Of a stretch of 7,877 nucleotides of DNA, positions 1-7,877 are shown piece by piece. Under the pieces are notes generated by a model, which ran no database searches, had not been told where the DNA came from, and was given only the letters and a program-made list of their open reading frames with translations. This stretch comes from JBGPJM01 sp041485385 (GTDB lineage: Bacteria; Planctomycetota; Phycisphaerae; Phycisphaerales; UBA1924), in the NCBI GenBank assembly GCA_041485385.1, contig JBGPJM010000220.1:1-7877 (forward strand), given 5' to 3'. Each line of letters begins with the position of its first letter. Position 1 is the stretch's first letter. The translations under genes and the position numbers were made by a program.

Positions 1-4
1 AGGA

Positions 5-197
5 GGGCGCGCCGGTCAGCGCCACGCCCCGCGGAGAGGTCCTCCTGCGCGACGCGGACTGACTCGGGCGCGCCGGTCAGCGCCACGCCCCGCGGAGAGG
101 TCTCCTGCGCGACGCGGACTGACTCGGGCGCGCCGGTCAGCGCCACGCCCCGCGGAGAGGTCTTCCTGCGCGACGCGGACTGACTCGGGCGCGCCGG
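5..197. repeat. Three tandem 60/61-bp repeats plus a partial fourth
   Basis: Three units are directly adjacent: 5-65 (61 bp), 66-125 (60 bp) and 126-186 (61 bp). The first 11 bases of a fourth unit (GGGCGCGCCGG, 187-197) follow before the sequence diverges. The units appear identical except at one site, where the run after GAGGTC has an extra C (unit 1), nothing (unit 2) or an extra T (unit 3). Each complete unit-unit junction carries an imperfect dyad, CTGAC and GTCAG flanking the palindrome GGCGCGCC (59-80 and 119-140). The 61-bp period is not a multiple of three and no convincing gene covers the array, so it is probably intergenic. The array ends about 40 bp before the dehydrogenase start. 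The four bases at the window start do not match the unit, so the left edge may be at position 5 or an earlier unit may have diverged. Function is unknown. Confidence 0.93.
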
Positions 198-222
198 CCC
201 GCGACCGCTGAAAGCGAGTGCG

Positions 223-229
223 AAAGGAG
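223..229 (+). promoter_or_regulatory. Ribosome binding site of the alcohol dehydrogenase
   Basis: AAAGGAG lies 6 nt before the ATG at 236. It selects that ATG over an upstream in-frame GTG at 218, which has no such motif in front, and over the ATG at 248. The protease gene uses the same AAAGGAG. Confidence 0.8.
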
Positions 230-235
230 CACGAC

Positions 236-1306
236 ATGTCCAGGGAGATGAAGGCGTTCGTCATGCACGGGATCGGGGAGGTCGGGATCATCGAGAAGCC
301 GATCCCGCGCGCCGGTCCGAACGACGCGATTGCCCGGACGACGGCCGCGCTGATCTGTACGTCCGACACGCATACGGTCGCGGGCGCGATCGGCCCGCGC
401 ACGGACCTGACGCTCGGCCACGAGGCGGTGGGCGTTGTCCATGAGCTCGGCGCCGCCGTCGCCGCGGCGGGGATGTTCAGGGTGGGGCAGCGCGTGGCCG
501 TGAACGCCATCACGCCGTGCTACACCTGCGACAACTGCCAGCGCGGCTTCCCGTCGCAGTGCGGCGGGATGCTGGGCGGATGGAAGTTCGCCAACGCCAA
601 GGACGGCAGCATGGCGGAGTACTTCCACGTCAACAACGCGGTGGCGAACCTGGCTCCGATCCCCGACGAACTGACCGACGAGCAGGCGGCGTATTGCTGC
701 GACATGCTCTCGACCGGGTTCGTCGCCGCGGAGTTCGGGAACATACCGATCGGCGGGAGCGTGGCCGTTTTCGGCGAGGGCCCGATCGGGATGATGGCGA
801 CGATCGGGGCGCGCCTGCGCGGCGCGGGGCTGGTGATCGGCGTGGAGAACAGGCCCAATCGGGCCGCGCTGGCGCGGAAGTACGGCGCCGACCTCATCGT
901 GGACTTCGCGAAGGAAGACCCCGTCGAGGCGATCTTGAAGGCCACCGGGGGCAGGGGCGTCGACACCGCCATCGAGGCGCTGGGGTCGCCGGCGACGTTC
1001 GCGGCCTGCGTCAAGGCGACCCGCCCGGGCGGGACGATCTCGAACGTGGGCTACCACGGCGACGGCGACTCGGTGCCCATCCCCCGCCTCGACTGGGGCG
1101 TGGGGATGAGCGACAAGACGATCCGGACGGCGCTGTGCCCCGGCGGATCGGAGCGCATGGGCCGGTTGATGCGGCTGATCCGGACCGGGCGCGTGGATCC
1201 CCTGCCGATGACGACGCACCGGTTCAAGTTCTCCGACATCAAGAAGGCGTTCCGGATGATGCAGACCAAGGAAGACGGGATGATCAAGCCCATGATCACG
1301 TTCTGA
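236..1306 (+). CDS. Zinc-dependent alcohol dehydrogenase (MDR superfamily, secondary-alcohol type)
   Basis: This is a 356-residue cytoplasmic oxidoreductase expected to interconvert secondary alcohols and ketones, or related alcohols and aldehydes. From memory, it resembles the Thermoanaerobacter brockii / Clostridium beijerinckii secondary-alcohol dehydrogenases along its full length, with shared phrases such as AITP, GGMLxGWKF, KTI and LCPGG. The predicted catalytic zinc ligands are Cys41 (CTSD), His62-Glu63 (GHEA) and Asp156 (CDMLSTGF). A four-cysteine structural-zinc lobe is intact at Cys95, Cys98, Cys101 and Cys109; the thermophilic relatives I recall lack it. The nucleotide-binding motif GEGPIG is at 180-185. 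After the second Rossmann strand the sequence is GVENRP, with Glu204 where the NADP-dependent relatives have a small residue in GSR; I infer a preference for NAD. The start is set by the AAAGGAG at 223-229. No co-transcribed neighbour is visible, so the physiological substrate cannot be named. The family call is firm; the substrate is not. Confidence 0.95.
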   Translation: MSREMKAFVMHGIGEVGIIEKPIPRAGPNDAIARTTAALICTSDTHTVAGAIGPRTDLTLGHEAVGVVHELGAAVAAAGMFRVGQRVAVNAITPCYTCDNCQRGFPSQCGGMLGGWKFANAKDGSMAEYFHVNNAVANLAPIPDELTDEQAAYCCDMLSTGFVAAEFGNIPIGGSVAVFGEGPIGMMATIGARLRGAGLVIGVENRPNRAALARKYGADLIVDFAKEDPVEAILKATGGRGVDTAIEALGSPATFAACVKATRPGGTISNVGYHGDGDSVPIPRLDWGVGMSDKTIRTALCPGGSERMGRLMRLIRTGRVDPLPMTTHRFKFSDIKKAFRMMQTKEDGMIKPMITF

Positions 1307-1393
1307 ACCGAAGTCGGAAGATGACCGCGGCGCTCGCGCGGGGGCTCTGAGCAGCTCTGAGTAGATCGAGTCGTCCGTCGCGTCTGAGGTGGT
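1307..1393. other. Intergenic spacer after the dehydrogenase
   Basis: No gene is seen here. A short dyad (CCGCG at 1325-1329, CGCGG at 1337-1341, 7-nt loop) lies 18 nt after the dehydrogenase stop, but no T-tract follows, so it is only a weak terminator candidate. Just after it, GCTCTGAG occurs twice in direct orientation (1344-1351 and 1354-1361) and overlaps a quasi-palindrome centred at 1353. Confidence 0.5.
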
Positions 1394-1515
1394 TCAGCAA
1401 CCGGCGAAGAATGTTGCCAGGTAGTCGAAGAAATCCTGGGAGTTGATCAACCATTGCCGTTGAAGTCGGCACCGCACACGGGGGCGACGGCAAGAGTGCA
1501 TCTGAACTCGATGCC
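1394..1515 (-). pseudogene. Frameshifted relic of a dockerin-like C-terminus
   Basis: Read on the minus strand, 1515-1450 encodes a peptide ending CGADFNGNG, then a TGA interrupts at 1449-1447. Restoring one missing base at about 1448 continues the frame from 1447 as INSQDFFDYLATFFAGC and ends at a stop at 1396-1394. This is the same phrase as the last repeat of the protease in this window (DFNRNG..NSQDFFDFL..FFAGC, then stop). The relic therefore looks like the extreme 3' end of another gene of that secreted family, in opposite orientation. The frame is closed by a TAG at 1539-1537, and no upstream body of the gene remains because the protease leader follows. The preserved stretch INSQDFF to stop, with synonymous differences from the protease copy, argues against chance. 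A functional short peptide is unlikely because no start codon or ribosome binding site is evident. Confidence 0.8.
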
Positions 1516-1517
1516 AA

Positions 1518-1536
1518 GGATCGAACCATGCGATCC
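1518..1536. promoter_or_regulatory. Dyad 1: 6-bp stem, 7-nt loop
   Basis: GGATCG (1518-1523) and CGATCC (1531-1536) are perfect inverted repeats around AACCATG. This is the first of four abutting or closely spaced symmetries in the gap before the protease gene. It could be an operator half-site pair, an RNA hairpin or chance; no T-tract follows. Confidence 0.5.
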
Positions 1537-1545
1537 CTAGCTAGG
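1536..1545. promoter_or_regulatory. Perfect 10-bp palindrome
   Basis: CCTAGCTAGG is fully self-complementary. It shares one base with the hairpin on each side. CTAG is typically rare in GC-rich bacterial genomes, so two overlapping copies in 10 bp stand out. A protein-binding site is possible; no regulator is identifiable. Confidence 0.5.
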
Positions 1546-1564
1546 CGGGGACGTTGCTCCCCGC
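1545..1564. terminator. Dyad 2: 7-bp GC-rich stem, 6-nt loop
   Basis: GCGGGGA (1545-1551) and TCCCCGC (1558-1564) pair perfectly around CGTTGC. The compact GC-rich shape resembles a terminator stem. No T-tract follows on either strand, so a structured leader or regulatory hairpin is equally possible. It could act on transcripts reading through from the dehydrogenase. Confidence 0.4.
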
Positions 1565-1579
1565 GTTCATAGAGGTGTT

Positions 1580-1600
1580 CGGAATATCGGGTATATTCCG
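1580..1600. promoter_or_regulatory. Dyad 3: AT-rich 8-bp inverted repeat, candidate operator/promoter
   Basis: CGGAATAT (1580-1587) and ATATTCCG (1593-1600) are perfect inverted repeats with the 5-nt spacer CGGGT. The right arm contains TATATT (1592-1597), which resembles a -10 element. No well-spaced -35 is seen: the best candidate, TTCATA at 1566-1571, is 20 bp away. An AT-rich symmetric site in GC-rich sequence, about 135 bp before the protease start, is what an operator overlapping a promoter would look like. The operator reading is inference. Confidence 0.5.
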
Positions 1601-1694
1601 GGGACTCCTCGCATGGACTCCGCGTTGCTTCTTGGACCGCCGGTGCGAGCAACATGGCGAGCGCCCTCGTCCTCCCACCGAGACCGGTCGTTCG

Positions 1695-1721
1695 CCGGCG
1701 CCGATGAAGTTTGTGCGCCGG
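1695..1721 (+). promoter_or_regulatory. Leader hairpin abutting the protease ribosome binding site
   Basis: CCGGCGC (1695-1701) and GCGCCGG (1715-1721) form a perfect 7-bp stem with a 13-nt loop. The stem ends one base before AAAGGAG. It could affect ribosome access, but GC-rich sequence yields such stems by chance. Confidence 0.4.
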
Positions 1722-1728
1722 AAAGGAG
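1722..1728 (+). promoter_or_regulatory. Ribosome binding site of the secreted protease
   Basis: AAAGGAG ends 5 nt before the ATG at 1734. It selects that start over in-frame starts at 1554 and 1704, neither of which has a purine-rich motif in front, and it places a clean signal peptide at the N-terminus. Confidence 0.8.
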
Positions 1729-1733
1729 ACAGC

Positions 1734-4700
1734 ATGTTCTCGCGGAAACACGGACTTGGCCAGTTCGCGGCGCTGGCTGTCGGAGCACTGGCGATCATGG
1801 GCGCGCGGCACTCCGGCGCCCAGCAGGTTCTTTGGGACACGGGCGGCCCGCACCAAGTCATTTTCGACGGGAATACCACGTACGTGGGCTATTCCTCGGG
1901 GCACGTAAGCAGCGCGAGCCCGCAGCGGTGGGCGGCGGTGCCGTTCCGCATCCCGCCCGGTGGGGCGACCATCACGCGGATGGAAATCGACTGGTTTGTT
2001 CAGGATGGGTCGCAAGGGGCGACGATCGATTACATCATCTGGAACCGGGCCGGGCTGGGCCAGCCGGTCACGCAGTTTGCGCAGGGCGTGCTGGGGCCTT
2101 ACGCGCCGGGCGTCGATGACCCGCGCATCCCGGAGATCGAGGATTGGCTGCACCAGTACGACCAGATCAACCTGCCGATCCCCGGGGGCGATTACTACCT
2201 CACGATCTTTTCCAGCGGCATCGGGCAGGGGAACACGACCGGGTTCAGCAGCGCCGGCTGGCTGACCGGGGGCGACCTGCAGGATGAGGCCCTCGAGCAG
2301 GGGTTCATGTGGCGGTCGGCGATGTTCCCCTCGCCCGGATTCCAGCCGTACAACCCGGTGAACATTCAGCCCGCGCCCGGGCAGGACCCGGAGGACCGGT
2401 GGAACCCGTCTTTCACAATCTGGGGGACGCTGCCACCGCCGCCCGGCGGCCAGTGGGCCGAACAGGGCGATGCGCCGGATGTCATGCCCGGCCAGAGCAC
2501 CACCGGTTCCGGAAGTCTGGTCGCCATCGATGGGACACTCGATTCCGCGACGGACGCGGATGTCTTCTGCATTCAGATCACCGATCCTGTGAGCTTCTCC
2601 GCCTCGACCATCGGCGGCGCGACGTTCGACACGCAACTATTCCTCTTCGACGGCGTGGGGCACGGGATCACGCACGACGACGATGCGCCCTCCGGCGGCG
2701 TGCAGTCCCGGATCACCGGTCAGTTTGTCCCGGGCCCGGGGGTGTATGCGCTGGCGATCAGCGGGTTCAACCGCGACCCGCTGGGCCTGGGCGGCCTGCC
2801 GATCTGGAGCAATCAGCCGTTCAACGTGGAACGCCCGCCCGACGGGCCGGGGGCGCCCGGGCCGCTGCAGGGATGGACCGGCTCCGGAGTGGGCGGCGTG
2901 ACGTACCACATCACACTCACCGGGTGCTCGTTCTGGGTCCCGCCCCCCCCGCCCTGCGACCCGGTGCGGATCACTCAGCAGCCGGTGTGGACGTGGGCGT
3001 GCCCGGGCGGAACGGCGTCGTTCAGCGTTGGGGTCACCGGGACGGGGCCCATCACCTACCAGTGGTACCACAACGGGACGGCGATGCCAGGCGCCACCGG
3101 GCCGAGCGTGACGATCTCCGATGTCACCTGGCAGTCGGGGGGGAAGTACGTCGTCACGGTGACGAACCCCTGCGGGCAGGATGATTCGGCGGGGCGGCAT
3201 CTGCTGGTGCAATCGGACTGCTCGTGCCCCGTGCTGCCCGGGAACGAATGCACGCTCCCGCCAACGTGGGAGCAGCGACCACTGCTGACGGTGATGGACC
3301 AGATTACCTCGCCGACGGTGCCCGGACCGAACAAGATCCAGGACCGGATGGACCGTCGGCACGCGGCCGATGCAAACGCCCGATTCGACATCATCGTTGA
3401 TGTCCGCGAGTACCTGGATGCGATCCTGGTGCAAAGGCTGCGTGACCTGACCCCGTCCGGGACCTTCGGGCGTGCGTTCTGCCCCGGCGGGATCACTGCC
3501 GTGACCTTCTACGGCGTGACCTACACCGACATTCTGCGCGTCGCCGCGCTGGACGAGGTGGCGCTGGTCGAGGAACAGATCACCTACAGCGCGATGGACG
3601 CCAACAGCATCCAGGCGATCCGAGTGGAAGGGCCGGCGCACTCCCCCAACACCGTGCGGGAGCAGTACCCCGGGCTCAACGGGCTTGGCGCGACGGTTGC
3701 GATCATGGACACAGGGCTTGATGCGGGGTTCCGGACCGCCGGGTATATCGACGCCTCCGCGGTGTGCCCGTTCCCCGGGCCCGCGCCCTGCCGCCCGTAC
3801 AGCACCGCGAGCAACGCCTTCCTGGGCGATTGGAGCGCAAACAAGCACGGGACGCAGGTCGCCAGCATCATCGGATGCGTCGCGAACGACAGCAACGGCA
3901 TCGCGCCCATGGCCCGGGCGGTCGATGTCCGGGTGATGAGCCCGAACGGAACCGTGAGGAGCGATGTGCTCCTCGCGGCCCTCAACGAGGTCCTCGCGCA
4001 GCGGCAGACCTTCGGGATCGACATCGTCTGCATGGCCTTCGTGGCGACCGACGACGACGCGTTCTCCGATGGCCTGGATGCGGTGAGCACGGCCGCCAAC
4101 GCGCTGTCGAACGCCGGTTTGATCGTGATCGGCGCGGCCGGAGTCGGCGGCGAGGTCAACCGCGCCCCGGCGAGGGCGGCGGGTGTGATCACGGTCGGCG
4201 CCTCAGACTGCGTCCTCACGCCCACCCGCGCCGACGACACGGTCGCCGGTTTCTCTCCCCGCGGTCCCATGAACCCGACGGCGACGCAACTCAAGCCCGA
4301 AGTGGTCGCCCCGGGGGTGAACATCCTCACGGCGCACGGCACGCCGCCGGTCAACCGCATCGGGACTGGCACCTCGATGGCCGCGGCACACGTGGCGGGG
4401 GTCGCGGCCCTGTACAGCAGCGTCAGGAACTCCTACGGGCGCGGCAACGTGCCGCCGCCGGCCTTCTTCCGCCAGTTGATCCGCGATGTGAGTTTCCGTG
4501 ATGACGCCAACCCGGCGCACATGGGTCCGCCCACCGCGCCGATCATTGACCCGTTGTGGCGGCGAGACTGGGGATACGGCCTGCTCGACGCATTCCGCAT
4601 CATCGACGACTCGCCCTTCTCGGTCAGCGATATCACCTACCGCATCGCACCGGACGCCTTCAACTGGCGGGTGCAGAGCAGGCGGAACATCGACATCCAG

Positions 4701-5624
4701 CCGCCCAACCCCAGGACGAGCCAGCCGATCACGCTGAGGGCGTCGATCCGCAACCTCGGGCCGCAGCCGGTGAGGGGAGATGATGTCGAGGTCGAGTGGA
4801 AGGTGCTCCTCTACAGCGGGCGCAACACCTTCGAGTGGGTCCTCGGTCGCACGACCATGGACCCGGCGGACCTCGACGGCGGCGTGTTCATGGCGGTGAG
4901 CGATACCCGCCTGTACAACTCCAGGCCGTTCACGTACGACTGGATTCCGCACCCGCTGGGGAATACCAACGCGACGCAGTGCTTCGTCGCAACGATCATC
5001 TACCGGCGCGACACCAACATGAGCAACAACGAAACTCGGCGGAACGTCACGTACACCAACTCGCCGGTGTACATGTACGCCGCGAACCAGACCTCCGCGG
5101 GCCCGGGCCGCATCGACTTCCTGGTTGATTACGGCGAGGCGGGGGGCGAGCCCGCCAACCGGTGGACCGTCGCATTCGACACCGACGGCGACGGCGCCTT
5201 CGACGACCCGCCGTATCTCCTGGATGTTGCCGCCGGCGAAGTCCGCCTTGTGGGGGTGCTGCCGGTCCCACCCACCGGTGCCAGCGACGGCGACACGAAG
5301 ATCGTCAACATCGAACACAGGATCGGGGGATGCTTCCTCGGCGGCGTCAGCATCAACGCCGTGGTCAGGGACTGCAACGGCAATCACATCGACGACTGGT
5401 TCGACATCCAGGCAGGGCGCAGCCTCGACCGCAACGGCAACGGCGTCCCCGACGAGTGCGAGTGCCCGTGTGACTGGAACCACGATGGGCGCGTCAACTC
5501 GCAGGACTTCTTCGACTTCCTGAACGCCTTCTTTGCGGGCGACGCCGACTTCAACCGCAACGGGACCACCAACTCGCAGGACTTCTTCGATTTCCTGAAC
5601 TGCTTCTTCGCCGGTTGCCCGTGA
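1734..5624 (+). CDS. Secreted multidomain subtilisin-like serine protease (S8) with dockerin-like C-terminus
   Basis: This 1296-residue extracytoplasmic protein is predicted to be a subtilase. Residues 1-29 form a Sec signal peptide: basic n-region, hydrophobic AALAVGALAIMG, likely cleavage after SGA29. Residues 30-240 are an unrecognised beta-rich region. About 245-402 resembles a PPC (bacterial pre-peptidase C-terminal) domain (DADVFCIQI, FDTQLFLFD). About 410-492 is an Ig-like domain (YQWYHNG, GKYVVTVTN). About 545-630 may be an inhibitor-I9-like propeptide. The S8 domain spans about 650-960, with the catalytic triad Asp659 (IMDTGLD), His705 (KHGTQVAS) and Ser881 (GTSMAAAHVAG). The usual oxyanion-hole AAGN reads AAGV (Val804), so activity may be altered. 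About 973-1110 is beta-rich and CARDB-like. Residues 1213-1244 carry DxNGN calcium-type motifs, and 1247-1294 hold two dockerin-like loops. The ATG at 1734 is chosen for its AAAGGAG. The target substrate is unknown; a role in nutrition or surface-protein turnover is inference. Confidence 0.92.
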   Translation: MFSRKHGLGQFAALAVGALAIMGARHSGAQQVLWDTGGPHQVIFDGNTTYVGYSSGHVSSASPQRWAAVPFRIPPGGATITRMEIDWFVQDGSQGATIDYIIWNRAGLGQPVTQFAQGVLGPYAPGVDDPRIPEIEDWLHQYDQINLPIPGGDYYLTIFSSGIGQGNTTGFSSAGWLTGGDLQDEALEQGFMWRSAMFPSPGFQPYNPVNIQPAPGQDPEDRWNPSFTIWGTLPPPPGGQWAEQGDAPDVMPGQSTTGSGSLVAIDGTLDSATDADVFCIQITDPVSFSASTIGGATFDTQLFLFDGVGHGITHDDDAPSGGVQSRITGQFVPGPGVYALAISGFNRDPLGLGGLPIWSNQPFNVERPPDGPGAPGPLQGWTGSGVGGVTYHITLTGCSFWVPPPPPCDPVRITQQPVWTWACPGGTASFSVGVTGTGPITYQWYHNGTAMPGATGPSVTISDVTWQSGGKYVVTVTNPCGQDDSAGRHLLVQSDCSCPVLPGNECTLPPTWEQRPLLTVMDQITSPTVPGPNKIQDRMDRRHAADANARFDIIVDVREYLDAILVQRLRDLTPSGTFGRAFCPGGITAVTFYGVTYTDILRVAALDEVALVEEQITYSAMDANSIQAIRVEGPAHSPNTVREQYPGLNGLGATVAIMDTGLDAGFRTAGYIDASAVCPFPGPAPCRPYSTASNAFLGDWSANKHGTQVASIIGCVANDSNGIAPMARAVDVRVMSPNGTVRSDVLLAALNEVLAQRQTFGIDIVCMAFVATDDDAFSDGLDAVSTAANALSNAGLIVIGAAGVGGEVNRAPARAAGVITVGASDCVLTPTRADDTVAGFSPRGPMNPTATQLKPEVVAPGVNILTAHGTPPVNRIGTGTSMAAAHVAGVAALYSSVRNSYGRGNVPPPAFFRQLIRDVSFRDDANPAHMGPPTAPIIDPLWRRDWGYGLLDAFRIIDDSPFSVSDITYRIAPDAFNWRVQSRRNIDIQPPNPRTSQPITLRASIRNLGPQPVRGDDVEVEWKVLLYSGRNTFEWVLGRTTMDPADLDGGVFMAVSDTRLYNSRPFTYDWIPHPLGNTNATQCFVATIIYRRDTNMSNNETRRNVTYTNSPVYMYAANQTSAGPGRIDFLVDYGEAGGEPANRWTVAFDTDGDGAFDDPPYLLDVAAGEVRLVGVLPVPPTGASDGDTKIVNIEHRIGGCFLGGVSINAVVRDCNGNHIDDWFDIQAGRSLDRNGNGVPDECECPCDWNHDGRVNSQDFFDFLNAFFAGDADFNRNGTTNSQDFFDFLNCFFAGCP
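5469..5615 (+). repeat. Two tandem dockerin-like calcium-loop repeats (25-residue period)
   Basis: Residues 1246-1269 and 1271-1294 of the protease repeat the pattern D-x-N-x-(D/N)-G-x-x-N-S-Q-D-F-F-D-F-L-N-x-F-F-A-G. The ligand positions are Asp1247/Asn1249/Asp1251/Asn1255/Asp1258 and Asp1272/Asn1274/Asn1276/Asn1280/Asp1283, which match the type I dockerin / EF-hand-like loop. The first eight codons of the NSQDFFDF core differ by a single synonymous base between copies. In planctomycetes such C-terminal modules are common on secreted proteins without a known cellulosome; attachment or sorting to a surface partner is the likely role, by inference. Confidence 0.85.
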
Positions 5625-5665
5625 TCCTTCCGGGCCGGGATCACTCCGGTCAACGTCTCTCTCCC

Positions 5666-5698
5666 GCGCGGCCCCGACGATCACGGTCGGGGCCGCGC
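5666..5698. terminator. Strong hairpin between convergent genes
   Basis: GCGCGGCCCCGAC (5666-5678) and GTCGGGGCCGCGC (5686-5698) form a perfect 13-bp stem with a 7-nt loop. It lies 41 nt after the protease stop and 18 nt beyond the kinase stop on the other strand, so it is placed to terminate both convergent transcripts. No T-tract follows on either strand, so it may act as a U-less terminator, a 3'-end stabiliser or a barrier to antisense read-through. A weaker dyad, TGATCC/GGATCA (5622-5643), overlaps the protease stop codon. Confidence 0.72.
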
Positions 5699-5716
5699 AC
5701 GTTGGCGCGCCGTGGT

Positions 5717-7877
5717 TCAGGGCGACATGGCGCTGTAGCGTGCGGCGTCGTCGGCGCGCCCGGTCTTCTGGTACAGTTCGATCAGCCGCAGGCGTGCTTC
5801 TCTGAGCCGGCGGGCATCGGCGTGCGCCGTCAGCAGCGCCTCGTGGGACCCGACCAGCAACGGCTCGGCTTCCGCGTGCTTGCCTTCAGCGAGGAGACAC
5901 TCTCCAAGCACGCTCCTGGCCTCCTGCCGGCGCCAGTCATTCTCGGGCAGGGCCGTCTCGGCGATGGCCGCGCCCTCGCCGACCAGGGCCGCGGCTTCCG
6001 AGGCGTCCCCCAGCGCCAGGCGGACTCGCCCGAGTCCGATCAACGAATCCGCGATGCCGTAGTGACCCTTGGGGAGCGATCTGCGGCGGATCTCGAGCGC
6101 CTCGCGGTACAAGGGCTCGGCGCCGGCGGCATCGCCCCTCAATCGCAGCACCGAAGCAAGGTCGTTCACCCCCGCGGCCACGGTGGGGTCGTTCTCGTCC
6201 GTGGCGCGGGCACGGAAGAGCGGGATGACCTCGCGGAGGATCGCTTCGGCCTCGTCATACGAGCCCTCGGCGCGCAGCACACGAGCGAGCCCGCCGCGGG
6301 CCATCGCCGTCCAGGGATGGCCCTCTGGGAGTGCTCTCTCGTACATGGCGGCCGCTTCACGCGCCACCGCCTCGGCCTCCTCCAGTTTGGCCTGGTCCAG
6401 CAGGGCGTTCATCAGCGACGACAGCGCATCGGCGGTATCGATGTGCGGGCCGTCGTGGGTTCGGCGCTGGGCGTCCACGGCGGCCCGCAGGAACGGCTCG
6501 GCTCCCTCGGCATCCCCTCGCGCTGTCAGCAGCCTGCCCAGGGCTCGCTCGGTGTTCGCCACGGCCGCGTGGCTGGGCCCGAGCAACTTCTGGTAGGTCT
6601 CGAGCGCCTGGCGGTAGAGCCGCTCGGCTTCCTGAGAATCCCGCTGCTGCTCGCGGAGCGAGGCGATCTGGAACAGCAGCGTGGCAACCTGACGGCTCTC
6701 TTCGCCCTTGCTCCGAAGAAGGATGTTCAGCGCCCCGCGGAACTGCTCTTCCGCGCCCGCCGGGTTCTGCCGGAACTGCAGCGCGACGCCGAGGTTTTTC
6801 ATGGTGCGGGCGACTTCGTCGTGATCGTCCCCGAGGGTCGCGCGCTGCGTTGCCAATGCATGCCGCAGGAGCGATTCCGCCTCGTTGAGAAGTTCGGCGC
6901 GGGGAGTGACCGGGTATCGCGTCAGCAGCAGCTCTGCCAGGGTGTCCTCGGCGTAGGCCGCTTCTCCGGTCTCGGCGCCGACACCGGCCTGCATGGCCGC
7001 GACCACTCCTTGGAGGAGCGGTTCGGCTTCGTTGTACCTGCCGGATGACATGAGAAGGTAACCCAGTTTGTTCACCGCCGCGCCCGTCTGCACGTTGTCC
7101 TTGCCGAGTGTCTCGCGCCGAAAACCCGCGACCGCCCTCAGGTGAGGTTCCGCGTCGGCGTACAGGCCCAGGTTCAGGTACATGCACCCGATCGTGAAGC
7201 GGACCTCCGACTGAACCTCGGGCACATCGCTCAGTCCTGCTTCGGCGTCGCGCGAAGCCTGGTCGAGCATCTCGCGCAGGACGGTGACGTCGCGACCCCG
7301 GGCGATCTCCGGATCGATCGCCCCGAGCATCCTCTGGAGGAACTGCCTGATCCGGTCCGCCTTGGCGCCCTCGCGCTCGGCGATCTGTCGGCCCTGCCTG
7401 GCCTGGACCGCCTGGTACGTGGTCGCGACGGTGCCCGCGGCCAGCGCCAGCAACGCCGCGACGGCCCCTCCCACAAGCGGCTTGTTTCGCTTGGCGAACT
7501 TGCTCAACTCGTACATGGCGCTCGTGCGCCGGGCCGTGATGGGCTCGTCGCGCAGGTACCTCCCGATGTCGGCGCGCAGTTCGGCCGCGGACTGGTACCG
7601 GCGGGCACGGTCCTTCTCCAAGGCCTTGCCGACGATCGTCGCCAGGTCGCCGCGGTACAGCCTGTTGGCCGTACTCAAAGGGGCGGGGCTCTGGGTGCTG
7701 ATGATCCGAACCGCCTCAGGAACGGTCTTGTGCGACAGGTCATACGGCGGCCGGCCCGCCAGCAACTCGTACAGCACTACGCCGAGGGAATAGATGTCGC
7801 AGCGGGGATCCGGATCCTCCGGATCGCCGGACACCTGCTCGGGGCTCAAGTAATACACGGTGCCGAGCACCTGGCCG
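5717..7877 (-). CDS. Membrane Ser/Thr protein kinase with TPR tail (5' end outside the window)
   Basis: The C-terminal ~719 residues of a Hanks-type (eukaryotic-like) Ser/Thr kinase are visible; the frame runs off the window end. Numbering from the codon at 7870, residues 1-12 are the activation-segment end (GTVYYLSPEQ), 25-43 are subdomain IX (DIYSLGVVLYELLAGRPPY), and the Arg of subdomain XI lies in ARRYQSAAEL near 90. The N-lobe, catalytic loop and DFG lie beyond 7877, so catalytic residues cannot be checked. One hydrophobic helix follows basic KRNK at about 132-152. A helical linker (FLQRML..IDP..ARGRDVTVLREMLDQAS) seen in planctomycete kinases comes next, then about 12 tetratricopeptide repeats from about 222 to the end, with the AEPLL/AEPLYREAL phrasing of kinesin-light-chain-like TPRs. 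The predicted topology is a cytoplasmic kinase with an extracytoplasmic TPR scaffold for protein binding. The ligand and targets are unknown. It is convergent with the protease gene, not co-transcribed. Confidence 0.93.
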   Translation of the reverse strand, partial: GQVLGTVYYLSPEQVSGDPEDPDPRCDIYSLGVVLYELLAGRPPYDLSHKTVPEAVRIISTQSPAPLSTANRLYRGDLATIVGKALEKDRARRYQSAAELRADIGRYLRDEPITARRTSAMYELSKFAKRNKPLVGGAVAALLALAAGTVATTYQAVQARQGRQIAEREGAKADRIRQFLQRMLGAIDPEIARGRDVTVLREMLDQASRDAEAGLSDVPEVQSEVRFTIGCMYLNLGLYADAEPHLRAVAGFRRETLGKDNVQTGAAVNKLGYLLMSSGRYNEAEPLLQGVVAAMQAGVGAETGEAAYAEDTLAELLLTRYPVTPRAELLNEAESLLRHALATQRATLGDDHDEVARTMKNLGVALQFRQNPAGAEEQFRGALNILLRSKGEESRQVATLLFQIASLREQQRDSQEAERLYRQALETYQKLLGPSHAAVANTERALGRLLTARGDAEGAEPFLRAAVDAQRRTHDGPHIDTADALSSLMNALLDQAKLEEAEAVAREAAAMYERALPEGHPWTAMARGGLARVLRAEGSYDEAEAILREVIPLFRARATDENDPTVAAGVNDLASVLRLRGDAAGAEPLYREALEIRRRSLPKGHYGIADSLIGLGRVRLALGDASEAAALVGEGAAIAETALPENDWRRQEARSVLGECLLAEGKHAEAEPLLVGSHEALLTAHADARRLREARLRLIELYQKTGRADDAARYSAMSP
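7415..7477 (-). other. Transmembrane helix of the kinase
   Basis: About 21 residues, LVGGAVAALLALAAGTVATTY, preceded by the positively charged KFAKRNK. The positive-inside rule puts the kinase domain in the cytoplasm and the TPR tail outside. This is the only convincing membrane segment in the visible part. Confidence 0.8.

Overview
This GC-rich window most resembles a planctomycete chromosome, probably a Phycisphaerae-like lineage. The main pointers are a secreted modular protein ending in D-x-N-x-D-G-type repeats with the phrase NSQDFFDFL, and a eukaryotic-like Ser/Thr kinase fused through one membrane helix to a long TPR tail. Both architectures are common in that phylum. The assignment comes from protein style only; no rRNA or other marker is present.

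Layout. (1) Positions 5-197 hold three near-identical 60/61-bp tandem repeats and the start of a fourth. (2) A complete zinc-dependent medium-chain alcohol dehydrogenase (236-1306, +) belongs to the Thermoanaerobacter/Clostridium secondary-alcohol dehydrogenase type. It keeps a structural zinc site, and its cofactor loop looks NAD-type. (3) The 427-bp gap at 1307-1733 is not empty. It carries a frameshifted relic of a dockerin-like C-terminus on the minus strand (1394-1515), then a close series of dyad symmetries (1518-1600), then a hairpin that abuts the next ribosome binding site. (4) A large secreted subtilisin-family protein (1734-5624, +) has a signal peptide, a PPC-like domain, an Ig-like domain, an S8 peptidase domain, beta-rich C-terminal regions and two dockerin-like calcium loops. 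(5) A strong 13-bp hairpin (5666-5698) separates it from the convergent gene. (6) A membrane Ser/Thr kinase with about 12 TPRs (5717 to beyond 7877, -) is cut by the window end inside its kinase domain.

The three genes do not form an operon: the first two are separated by a long structured gap and the third is convergent. I see no defence system, phage, integron or biosynthetic cluster. The most notable points are the dockerin-like relic facing the intact protease, the cluster of dyads before the protease gene, the apparent loss of the oxyanion-hole Asn in an otherwise intact subtilase triad, and the upstream tandem repeat.
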